Shown piece after piece: positions 1 to 5,812 of a DNA stretch of 6,844 bases; the first letter of the stretch is position 1, and every line of letters starts with the position of its first letter. The notes under the pieces are model-generated. The model was not told the DNA's origin and did not search any database. It saw nothing but the letters and a program-made list of their open reading frames with translations. Position numbers and translations under genes: made by a program. This DNA is from a bacterium (lineage in GTDB: Bacteria > Cyanobacteriota > Vampirovibrionia > Obscuribacterales > Obscuribacteraceae), in the NCBI GenBank assembly GCA_030431355.1, contig JAUIJG010000291.1, positions 1-6,844 of the forward strand. Reading direction: 5' to 3'.

Positions 1-111
1 TTGTGCCGAGCTAAATGCCCATTTTGGTCGAGAGATAGTGGTAATTGTCGACTAGCAGCTCGCTTGAATTTGGACATCCGACTCCGCAAAGCTTGTTTAC
101 AAACAGAATGA
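1..111 (+). CDS. Possible C-terminal end of a Cys-rich protein, cut by the window edge
   Basis: Reading frame 1 is open from the first base to a TGA at 109-111 and gives 36 residues. Cysteines fall at positions 2, 6, 16 and 32 of this fragment (C-x3-C-x9-C-x15-C), with the core CPFWSRDSGNCRLAAR. Spacing of this kind could bind zinc or an Fe-S cluster, but that is inference. The true start lies outside the window, so neither family nor length can be judged. The opposite strand is also open through 1-155, so coding on the plus strand is not proven. I prefer plus because of the clustered cysteines and because the following gene is co-directional. Confidence 0.35.
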   Translation: MCRAKCPFWSRDSGNCRLAARLNLDIRLRKACLQTE

Positions 112-176
112 AGTTCTCCTAAGTCTATGCCGATGCTCCGTCTAGATACACAGACATGAAACCCGGAGCGATGACC

Positions 177-902
177 ATGAAGCCGAAAATCTACTTATTT
201 TTATTGCTAGGATTACTTTCCTTTATTACAAACAATACAGAAGCCGTGGCTGCCTCTCTAACTGAGAATGCTGATGCACACTATCGTAGAGCCCACTATC
301 ACGCCAAAAGTGGTAACCATAATAAAGCGATAGAAGAGTATTCGACGGCTTACAGACTCAGTCCAAACAGCCTTGTAGGACGATACAGCTACCAGGCTCT
401 CACCAGTTATGGAGTTGTCGTGGATAACAATAAAATCCAGAAGCAAGCTAGAGAATTTAGAAAGAGGCAGGGTGAGTTCGCCAGAAAAGAGATTGTCTCC
501 AGAAACAGATTCACTGCCGACAGATTAAGAACCATAGAGAATGAGAAAAACGCAGACATAAGAGATGTAATAAACAATCCCAGTTATAAAACTGCGCTTA
601 ACCCATATTTCGGCAACGGCTACTATCCCAACAACTTCAACAGACATAATAGTGGACTGATTCGGGTGCCGGACCCGGTCGCCACTCAGGCAAGAATAGA
701 TCTGGTCAAAGCCGAAGCAGAGAATAAAAAACAGCGGCTTATTGAGGTAGCCAATCAAAAGTCCGATCAGCTTCTCGACAGTGCTACTCGAAAAGCGGAG
801 ATGATAGATGAAACAGCCATGAATCTTGCCAGTCAGATGACCGGAAAAGGAGTCAAGCTGCAGTCCAGAGGAACCAACCTCTATGTACGCTCCTACAGAT
901 AA
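177..902 (+). CDS. Secreted TPR protein with C-terminal coiled coil
   Basis: This is a 241-residue protein of unknown specific function. I chose ATG 177 over the in-frame ATGs at 156 and 171. A GGAG at 165-168 sits 8 nt before it, and it puts the hydrophobic stretch right at the N-terminus (MKPKIYLFLLLGLLSF). A signal peptidase I site is likely after AVAA, near residue 26. Residues 32-65 form one clear TPR (AHYRRAHYHAKSGNHNKAIE, ending in LSPNS). Residues 82-125 are highly charged and helical. Residues 141-160 are rich in Asn, Tyr and Phe (NPYFGNGYYPNNFNRHNSG). Residues 167-215 are rich in A/E/K/Q and probably form a coiled coil. A periplasmic or envelope scaffold is likely, since TPRs mediate protein contacts. 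It appears monocistronic, with a hairpin terminator 40 nt downstream. A second secreted TPR protein lies at 5999-6706, but outside the TPRs the two do not look alike. Confidence 0.85.
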   Translation: MKPKIYLFLLLGLLSFITNNTEAVAASLTENADAHYRRAHYHAKSGNHNKAIEEYSTAYRLSPNSLVGRYSYQALTSYGVVVDNNKIQKQAREFRKRQGEFARKEIVSRNRFTADRLRTIENEKNADIRDVINNPSYKTALNPYFGNGYYPNNFNRHNSGLIRVPDPVATQARIDLVKAEAENKKQRLIEVANQKSDQLLDSATRKAEMIDETAMNLASQMTGKGVKLQSRGTNLYVRSYR

Positions 903-941
903 ACTGATAGAACAATAGAAAGAAAGTTTGTTTCTGCCTGC

Positions 942-988
942 AAGAGAAGTCCCCATGGGGCTTCTCTTCGATTTTCAAAACTTTTTTG
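942..988 (+). terminator. Rho-independent terminator after the TPR gene
   Basis: AAGAGAAG (942-949) pairs perfectly with CTTCTCTT (961-968). Inside these arms the self-complementary CCCCATGGGG (951-960) extends the stem, with one unpaired T at 950. The tail is ATTTTC (971-976), then CTTTTTTG (981-988). The stem is strong and GC-capped. The U-tract is slightly offset and interrupted, which lowers certainty that termination happens exactly here. No other hairpin lies between this gene and the LTXXQ gene, so the two are probably separate transcripts. Confidence 0.75.
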
Positions 989-1094
989 ATTAATTTCCAA
1001 TTTTAATTGAACTTTTTGTCCGGAACTTTCGTTGATAGAGATACAAGCGCAATTTCAACGGCAGCTATTTATTTTGAATAAGGAGACAAAGTCT

Positions 1095-1721
1095 ATGAAA
1101 TCACTACTGGCACTAAGTTTAATTGCCGGACTCAGCCTATCAGCGCTGCCGGTCCAAGCCCAACTTGAAGAGCTTCCATCTTTTGAGGAAGGCTCTCCCC
1201 TTGCCATGGTTCCCCTTGATGCTCCGGGAGCAAATCCTCTTAACGGCGGTCCGGCCGGCGGAAAAATGAAACTCTCCAACGATCAGTTAGAGAAGATGTA
1301 TAAATTGAAAAACAATCTGCTCGATGAGATCGGACCCAAAGTCACCGAATTGCAGAAACAAAGTAGACACCTGAAAGATCTGCTTACCCAGGAGTCTCTG
1401 GACAAAGGCCGCATTCAAGCCACCCAGGACAGGATCAACTCGCTCAAAGCTGACATATCAAACTTAAAGCTGTCCTTCAAAATGGACATGAACGAGAACC
1501 TTACCGCAGAGCAGAGACAATCGCTTCGCTACAGAATGATCAAACCTCATAAAATGAGGCACAGAAAAGGTCACGGCAGAGGTCATATGAGAAATCAGGG
1601 ACCTGTGAGACGCGGATTTAGCGGAGAAAAGAATGTAATCGGAGAGAGATTTCAAAATCCGGTCGGACCACAAGCTCAAAACCCTGGAGCGGATCTGACC
1701 GACATCTCGGAATCTATATAA
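1095..1721 (+). CDS. Periplasmic Spy/CpxP-like LTXXQ-motif protein with His/Arg-rich tail
   Basis: This is a 208-residue protein. ATG 1095 is preferred over the upstream in-frame TTG at 1032: AGGAG at 1081-1085 lies 9 nt before it, and it starts a classic signal peptide (MKSLLALSLIAGLSLSALPVQA, cleavage near residue 22). Residues 23-57 are Pro/Gly-rich and probably disordered. Residues 58-150 form a long charged helical region bounded by two LTXXQ-type motifs, LSNDQ (60-64) and LTAEQ (136-140). That is the signature of the Spy/CpxP/ZraP group: periplasmic, all-helical, often dimeric proteins that act as chaperones, as inhibitors of envelope-stress kinases, or in metal resistance. Residues 152-164 (HKMRHRKGHGRGH) are rich in His and Arg, which may suggest metal or polyanion binding (inference). 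The tail 165-208 is low-complexity. It is convergent with a two-component pair, but no regulatory link is visible. Family confidence is moderate because I rely on motif and layout only. Confidence 0.8.
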   Translation: MKSLLALSLIAGLSLSALPVQAQLEELPSFEEGSPLAMVPLDAPGANPLNGGPAGGKMKLSNDQLEKMYKLKNNLLDEIGPKVTELQKQSRHLKDLLTQESLDKGRIQATQDRINSLKADISNLKLSFKMDMNENLTAEQRQSLRYRMIKPHKMRHRKGHGRGHMRNQGPVRRGFSGEKNVIGERFQNPVGPQAQNPGADLTDISESI

Positions 1722-1762
1722 GTTAAGACAGGGTTTCATCTCTAGCTCTGTATAGGAAATGA

Positions 1763-1799
1763 GGGCAGATTCCTCCCTGCCCTTTTTCCCTGCCCTTTT
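1763..1799 (+). terminator. Terminator with duplicated 3' arm, between convergent genes
   Basis: GGGCAG (1763-1768), an 8-nt loop and CTGCCC (1777-1782) are followed by TTTTT (1783-1787), a textbook intrinsic terminator for the plus-strand LTXXQ gene. CCCTGCCCTTTT (1775-1786) is then repeated exactly at 1788-1799, so the same 5' arm could pair with either copy and each copy has its own T-run. On the minus strand the hairpin also forms after kdpE, but its tail (TCATTTCC) is a poor U-tract. Confidence 0.75.
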
Positions 1800-1821
1800 C
1801 CAAAGAAATCGCCAGAATCTC

Positions 1822-2520
1822 TTAAGACTCCATCTCAATCTTAAGACGATATCCGACTCCCGGCTCAGTGATTACGTATCTGGGCCGGGCTGGCTTTTCT
1901 TCAAGTTTCTGGCGAATATTGCCCATATAGACTCTTAGATAGTGAGAACGTTTGGAATGACCCGGTCCCCACACCTCTCGAAGAAGTGTTTCCTGGGAAA
2001 CTACTTTTCCTGGATTTCTTGCCAGAAGAGTCAAGAGCTTGTACTCGGTGGGAGTGAGATGAACTGGCTTATTCGCCATAAAAATTTCACGCCTTGAGAA
2101 ATCCACCAGCAGATCACCGGTGCTGAAGGTGGAAGCTTCCTCCTCCTTCTCTCTCAATTCAAGATGTCGCAATGCCACGCGAATACGAGCCATCAATTCA
2201 AAAACACCAAAAGGCTTTGTGACATAGTCATCGGCTCCCGCATCCAGGGCGTCTATCTTATCGGATTCCATATTCCGCACCGATAAAACTATGATGGGAA
2301 CCGTGCTCCAGTCACGGATTCTCTTGATCAGGTCGACTCCATCCATATCGGGTAGACCCAGATCCATTATCACTAGAGTAGGCTGCTCGCCCTCTAGAAA
2401 CTCGATAGCTTCCCCGGCTTTAGTGGCCTCAAACAGCTTAAAGCCGTGGTTTGAGAGAGTTACCCGTAGAAAACGACGAATCTCAGGTTCATCTTCCACA
2501 ATCAATATCGAGCTAGACAT
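1822..2520 (-). CDS. kdpE: KdpE-type OmpR/PhoB-family response regulator
   Basis: This 232-residue cytoplasmic DNA-binding response regulator has the usual family length. The receiver domain (about 4-118) has the acidic pair E9/D10, phosphoacceptor D53 in LVIMDLGLPDMDG, S80, Y99 and K102 (DDYVTKPF), so all catalytic positions are present. The winged-helix domain (about 130-230) contains HLTPTEYKLLTLL and the KdpE-typical stretches HYLRVYMGNIRQKLE and ARPRYVITEPGVGYRL. These match the E. coli KdpE wing region closely, so the KdpE subfamily call is firm. I chose ATG 2520. It overlaps the kinase stop by one base (TGATG), and GGAG lies 10 nt upstream. A TTG three bases earlier (2523) with 7-nt spacing is also possible. 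KdpE normally activates kdpFABC, but no such genes are in the window, so the target here is open. Confidence 0.93.
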   Translation of the reverse strand: MSSSILIVEDEPEIRRFLRVTLSNHGFKLFEATKAGEAIEFLEGEQPTLVIMDLGLPDMDGVDLIKRIRDWSTVPIIVLSVRNMESDKIDALDAGADDYVTKPFGVFELMARIRVALRHLELREKEEEASTFSTGDLLVDFSRREIFMANKPVHLTPTEYKLLTLLARNPGKVVSQETLLREVWGPGHSKRSHYLRVYMGNIRQKLEEKPARPRYVITEPGVGYRLKIEMES

Positions 2521-3671
2521 CAATTAGTCTCTCCCGTCTCTTCTGACTGCTCTTCCGGCAAAAGAGCCGGCGATTCCTGGGGCAATGGTAAAGTAAAAGC
2601 AAGAGTAGCACCATCGGTTATACCGGATTCGAACCATATACTGCCACCATGGAGTTGGACAATACTCTGACAAATCGACAGCCCCAGCCCGGCTCCGGGC
2701 TTTGTCGTATCCCCTCTGTGAAACTTTTCAAAGACCCTGGTTAAATCTTCATCTTCCAGTACCTTGCCACCATTGTGGACGCGCACCACCAGACTATCTC
2801 TTTCGACCCTGGCATCTATCTCGTACCTTTCTGCCGGTGCGTATTTGACACAATTATCAAGAATATTGGTAAGCAACTGTTCGGTAAGGATCGGATCGAC
2901 TTCGATAAGCGGAATATCCGATGGCAGGTTTACATCTATCTCCTGGGCACCATACCTGGTCTCAATGGCGCTGATTGCGCTGGCCAGAAGCTCCTCAAGA
3001 TGATACCAATCTCTATGTAACTTGATGCCACCACTTTCAAGACGAGTCATATCGAGAAGATTGGAGACTATACGATTCAACCTTGAAGACTCAAAAGCGA
3101 TTGACTCTGCCAATTCCTTCTTGAGGCTATCCGAAAGCGGTGTCTCCATCTCCTCGCTCAACAATGTGGCAGCCCCCATGATACTTGTAAGGGGACTTTT
3201 GAGATCGTGGGACACGGATCTTAACAGGGTGTTTTTAATTCTCTCGGTCTCAGCCTCCTGTTGCAGCAAGTTGGCTCTATTGGCATAAAGACGTGCCAGG
3301 TAAGCCAATTCGTTCACCACTAGAGCAACCACGAACATGAAAATCACCACAACAAAATACTGCCTGTCCGAAGGTATCAAGCTGTAATAAGGCTGCACAA
3401 AGAAAAAGTCATAACATAAAACGCTGAGCAGAGAGCAGAATAAGGCGGTTCTTCGAGAACTACGAATTGATACGTACAAAACTCCTGTGATGAATACCAT
3501 CACATAGTTGGCCGAATGTACTTCATGATCGAAGATCCCACCAAAATAAGAGAACAACAAGGCAACAGAAGAACTGAGAAGTACGACAACCAACATGACA
3601 GGGACTTCACCGGGCGTCACAGGATTAAATCCGCCCGCTTCTCTATCCTCTATCAATTTTTCGGTCATCAT
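2520..3671 (-). CDS. kdpD: Short KdpD-like sensor histidine kinase (DUF4118 membrane domain + HisKA + HATPase)
   Basis: The product is 383 residues; full KdpD proteins are around 900. It begins with a short cytoplasmic tail, then four membrane segments (about 24-43, 55-70, 75-92, 104-122). These carry the DUF4118 hallmark YDFFFVQPYYSL (87-98). A helical linker (123-145) leads into HisKA with phosphoacceptor H155 in LLRSVSHDLKSPLTSI. The HATPase domain shows an N-box NILDNCVKYAP (269-279), F-box VFEKFHRG (313-320) and G2-box GAGLGLSICQ (327-336). The G1 region reads VHNGGKV (298-304), with His where Asp is usual, a variant also known in other kinases. The N-terminal KdpD nucleotide-binding and USP-like domains and the GAF domain are absent, so it probably senses through the membrane part only. 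The start is ATG 3671 or the adjacent ATG 3668. The SD is weak (GAGAAG is very close, GGGAG is about 15 nt away). It is coupled to kdpE by a one-base overlap. The symbol denotes the family, not proven potassium sensing. Confidence 0.9.
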   Translation of the reverse strand: MMTEKLIEDREAGGFNPVTPGEVPVMLVVVLLSSSVALLFSYFGGIFDHEVHSANYVMVFITGVLYVSIRSSRRTALFCSLLSVLCYDFFFVQPYYSLIPSDRQYFVVVIFMFVVALVVNELAYLARLYANRANLLQQEAETERIKNTLLRSVSHDLKSPLTSIMGAATLLSEEMETPLSDSLKKELAESIAFESSRLNRIVSNLLDMTRLESGGIKLHRDWYHLEELLASAISAIETRYGAQEIDVNLPSDIPLIEVDPILTEQLLTNILDNCVKYAPAERYEIDARVERDSLVVRVHNGGKVLEDEDLTRVFEKFHRGDTTKPGAGLGLSICQSIVQLHGGSIWFESGITDGATLAFTLPLPQESPALLPEEQSEETGETN

Positions 3672-3768
3672 ACTTCTCAGTATCGGCTCCCTTGAGAAAC
3701 TTCAATCATTTAATACAATGTGGAAAATCGGAATTTATCTTATTGGACTTTCGCCTTCCAGACACCTC

Positions 3769-3797
3769 ATTATCTAAGATGTTGAATACGAAATCAA
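3769..3797 (-). promoter_or_regulatory. Candidate sigma70-type promoter for the kdpD-kdpE pair
   Basis: On the minus strand TTGATT (3797-3792) is followed after exactly 17 nt by GATAAT (3774-3769), matching the -35 and -10 consensus at 4/6 and 5/6 positions. Transcription would begin near 3762 and leave a leader of about 90 nt before the kinase start. It lies in the 176-nt gap after the LRV gene, so kdpDE need not depend on that gene's promoter. This was found by eye only, with no transcript evidence. Confidence 0.4.
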
Positions 3798-3847
3798 ATT
3801 GCAACCACCTCCATCCATTCACTATATCCAGTATCACTATCAACCTA

Positions 3848-4315
3848 CTATGCGGCCTGCAAGCGATTCAGAGTATCGGAAGCCCGTGAACTAACATATG
3901 GGTTCTCGTCATCGGCTAATTTTTCAAGTAGACCCTTTCTAATATGATAGTTCTCGGCAACCCTGAACCTGACATCGACGTGATCGTCTTCTGCCAGGGC
4001 GCTCTGGACTGAAAATGGTGCGCTGGGATTATCAGCGACAGCCATCCTCACTTCCGGGTCGGAATGCTCAGCGAGCAGACTCAACACATAGGGTGCGGTC
4101 ATAGGATTTTCCGCGAGGCGGACGAGAGCACTGTTGGATTCAACTTTGCAATCGAGTCCATCAGCTCCAGCCAACCTATCTTTCTTTAGAGTATCCGAGG
4201 CCTTAGCACTGGCGTGAAGCTTTTGCTTAAGCTCATGTACTAAATTATGCCTGGATTTCTCAATTTCAGGATTCAAGTAACTTGATAATCCCACAAGATA
4301 GAGAAGTGCTTCCAT
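3848..4315 (-). CDS. LRV/HEAT-like alpha-helical repeat protein
   Basis: The product is 155 residues, cytoplasmic, with no signal peptide. The C-terminal half is built from three tandem units of exactly 26 residues starting at N70, N96 and N122. Each follows the pattern N-P/Y-x...L-x-x-L/A-A-x-x-x-x-x-x-V-R/S-x-x-V/A-A, as in NPSAPFSVQSALAEDDHVDV. A partial unit (SALVRLAE) precedes them. This matches leucine-rich repeat variant (LRV) or HEAT-type solenoids, which bind protein partners. The N-terminal half (1-58) is helical and charged without a recognisable domain. There is a single Cys, so the Fe-S cluster found in some LRV proteins is not supported. ATG 4315 has GGGAGG about 11 nt upstream, which is slightly long. 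It lies upstream of and co-directional with kdpDE (176-nt gap) and divergent from the PAS gene. Its partner and role are unknown. Confidence 0.8.
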   Translation of the reverse strand: MEALLYLVGLSSYLNPEIEKSRHNLVHELKQKLHASAKASDTLKKDRLAGADGLDCKVESNSALVRLAENPMTAPYVLSLLAEHSDPEVRMAVADNPSAPFSVQSALAEDDHVDVRFRVAENYHIRKGLLEKLADDENPYVSSRASDTLNRLQAA

Positions 4316-4572
4316 TTGTCCCGTCGCCTCCCGGTTTTCTTTCTGACTCTCCTATCTAACAACGGTCAGGCATAAAGAAAACGTCAAAGTTACATAGTCA
4401 TTTGTGAGATTCAAGTAAATGGCGGTCTCAGAACAATTTAGAGGGGCTTTAGATTACATTTCTATATCAGGCTTATGGAATTAACCCCTTCCATGTTATT
4501 CTTGACAAGCTTCGCAAACTCAGTGCAGCATCAGTGCCTAGTAAAAAATTTAGGAAAAGCAAACTCACAAAA
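4316..4572. other. Divergent intergenic region between the LRV and PAS genes
   Basis: This 257-nt AT-rich stretch must hold both divergent promoters. A perfect TTGACA is present on the plus side. No convincing -35/-10 pair was found for the minus (LRV) side; the best, TTTACT-17-TATGTA, is weak. The plus frame of the PAS gene is open back to 4453 but has no usable start codon before GTG 4534. Confidence 0.5.
4503..4531 (+). promoter_or_regulatory. Candidate promoter for the PAS gene (perfect -35)
   Basis: TTGACA at 4503-4508 is an exact -35 consensus. The -10 at 17-nt spacing, CAGCAT (4526-4531), is poor (3/6), so activation by a protein, or a chance match, is possible. If used, transcription would start near 4538. 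That is downstream of the GTG at 4534 and would favour ATG 4573 as the translation start. Confidence 0.3.
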
Positions 4573-5589
4573 ATGGAAACAAGCTCACAAAATAAAAATT
4601 GCCAGGTGCCGGAGACAGATGACCAGGAAGAGGTCCAAATCAGTCAAAAAGAATCCGCGACCACCAAAACCGAACAATATATAGATACGGCTGAGCTCAG
4701 AAATAGAATTGGTGAATTGCACAAGGAATTGACCAGTCTGCGGGGCAAACTGGCGGCTAGAACCAAAGAAGAAAACATAATAGAGTCAGGTGAAATTCCT
4801 GATGTAAGACTGGACGAGAACTTACAAAAACAGGTCTTGATGCTGACCGAGGCGATGCCTCACATGGTCTGGATAGCGGACTCCGAAGGGCGAACCGTTT
4901 TTGCCAATGAGCGATTTCACGAGTTTAGCGGCATGACCGGGGACAAAGACGACGGTTTCGCCTGGGTGAGCGTTCTCCACCCCGAAGATCTGGATAAGGC
5001 TATGGATAAGGGGAATCAAGCAGCCCTGGAAAATCGGCCTTTCAGCATGGAGGTTCGGGTTCGATCTTCAGAAGGGGAGTTCAAATGGCATCTTATGCAT
5101 TCAATTCCTTTTTATGACCCTGGAACAAACTCTACAAAATGGTTTGGGACTACTACCTGCATAGATGAGCAAATCCGTGCCCGGGAAGAGCTTAAACATA
5201 GTGAAAGCAAATATAGAACCATGGCTGATGCGATTCCACAGATTGTATTTATCGCGAACGCCGACGGCTCCATCCAGTTTTGGAATCATCGCTTCTACGA
5301 GTTTAGCGGCTTTACTGAAGAGCAGAGCCTTACAGACGCCTGGCAACTACTCATTCACGAGAAAGATCTCGGTGAATATATAGAACAATGGAAAGCCGCG
5401 ATTCTCTCCGGTGACACCTTTGAAAAAGAATTCCGGCTCAAACGTGGCTTGAACCGGAAAGCAAATGGTGATACTCGCTATCTCTGGCACCTGGCAAGAG
5501 CCGTGGCTCTAACGGATATGGAAGATCGAACCGAGTGCTGGTTCGGTACCTGGACAGATATCAACGACCAGAAAACTTCGAGAAATTGA
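4573..5589 (+). CDS. Tandem PAS-domain sensor protein lacking an output domain
   Basis: This is a 338-residue cytoplasmic protein. An acidic, Gln-rich N-terminus (1-35) and a short coiled coil (about 38-65) precede two PAS domains of the PAS_3 type at about 86-200 and 212-333. Both carry parallel signatures: MPHMVWIADSEGRTVFANERF / IPQIVFIANADGSIQFWNHR, then HEFSGMT / YEFSGFT, and W-F-G-T-x-T/W-x-D/I at the end of each. PAS domains bind small ligands, flavin or haem, or mediate dimerisation; no cofactor residue can be named with confidence. No kinase, GGDEF, EAL or HTH follows. The frame ends eight residues after the second PAS at NDQKTSRN, where related proteins usually continue into a linker helix. 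ATG 4573 is preferred to GTG 4534, though neither has a good SD. It is divergent from the LRV gene and ends 5 nt before the convergent 39-residue gene. It could be a partner subunit for a separate kinase or the remnant of a longer one. Confidence 0.83.
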   Translation: METSSQNKNCQVPETDDQEEVQISQKESATTKTEQYIDTAELRNRIGELHKELTSLRGKLAARTKEENIIESGEIPDVRLDENLQKQVLMLTEAMPHMVWIADSEGRTVFANERFHEFSGMTGDKDDGFAWVSVLHPEDLDKAMDKGNQAALENRPFSMEVRVRSSEGEFKWHLMHSIPFYDPGTNSTKWFGTTTCIDEQIRAREELKHSESKYRTMADAIPQIVFIANADGSIQFWNHRFYEFSGFTEEQSLTDAWQLLIHEKDLGEYIEQWKAAILSGDTFEKEFRLKRGLNRKANGDTRYLWHLARAVALTDMEDRTECWFGTWTDINDQKTSRN

Positions 5590-5594
5590 AGAGT

Positions 5595-5714
5595 CTAGAT
5601 TGAACCGTTCAATCGTAAGACCAAAAAGAACATTCCCCCGAATAGCAGGGAGAAGGTGATGATGTACGGCGTGAGATTACCGGTTTTTTCAATAGAGTTA
5701 TAGTTGTTGAGCAT
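5595..5714 (-). CDS. Small single-span membrane protein, 39 residues
   Basis: A small gene I do not recognise. It begins MLNNYNSIEKTGNLTPY, continues with a hydrophobic segment at about 16-34 (PYIITFSLLFGGMFFLVL, preceded by a Thr-rich polar stretch) and ends RLNGSI. The layout suggests one transmembrane helix with a short basic C-terminus, comparable in size and style to small accessory subunits such as KdpF or CydX, but without sequence identity I can claim. ATG 5714 is well supported: AGGGGAGG on the minus strand (5731-5724) lies 9 nt upstream, the strongest SD in the window. The gene ends at TAG 5597-5595, converging on the PAS gene with a 5-nt gap. It fills what would otherwise be a 409-nt gene-free stretch. 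No clear promoter was found upstream. It could be a standalone small membrane protein or the partner of a complex encoded elsewhere. Confidence 0.62.
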   Translation of the reverse strand: MLNNYNSIEKTGNLTPYIITFSLLFGGMFFLVLRLNGSI

Positions 5715-5723
5715 TCTTTTCGG

Positions 5724-5731
5724 CCTCCCCT
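5724..5731 (-). promoter_or_regulatory. Strong ribosome binding site for the 39-residue gene
   Basis: The minus-strand sequence AGGGGAGG contains a full GGAGG core and sits 9 nt before ATG 5714. It is stronger than the SD of any other gene in the window and is the main reason the short frame is called as a gene. Confidence 0.65.
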
Positions 5732-5812
5732 AAATAGTATTCAAAGCTTGCAAAATCACCCGGGCACAACCAATTGCATCCGGATAAATGTTATGACGCG
5801 AGGAAATGCTCT

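Noticed and set aside
525..956. 143-residue minus-strand open frame
   Set aside because: It lies antisense to the well-supported secreted TPR gene, covers its terminator, and its translation has no domain or signal pattern.
903..1094. Promoter of the LTXXQ gene
   Set aside because: TTGAAC (1007-1012) and TTGATT (986-991) were tested as -35 boxes, but no acceptable -10 lies at 16-18 nt.
1464..1838. 124-residue minus-strand open frame
   Set aside because: It is antisense to the LTXXQ gene, overlaps the terminator and the end of kdpE, and has no recognisable domain.
3672..3847. Possible remnant of the missing KdpD N-terminal domains
   Set aside because: The upstream 176 nt hold no Walker-type or USP-like translation in any frame, and the LRV gene follows directly.
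3692..3889. 65-residue plus-strand open frame and the short ATG frame at 3719
   Set aside because: Both lie antisense in the kdpD promoter gap, have no SD, and the longer one runs into the end of the LRV gene.
4475..4684. 69-residue plus-strand open frame
   Set aside because: It is an out-of-frame shadow across the PAS gene start. The Lys/Arg-rich translation comes from the AAA-rich leader and it has no SD.
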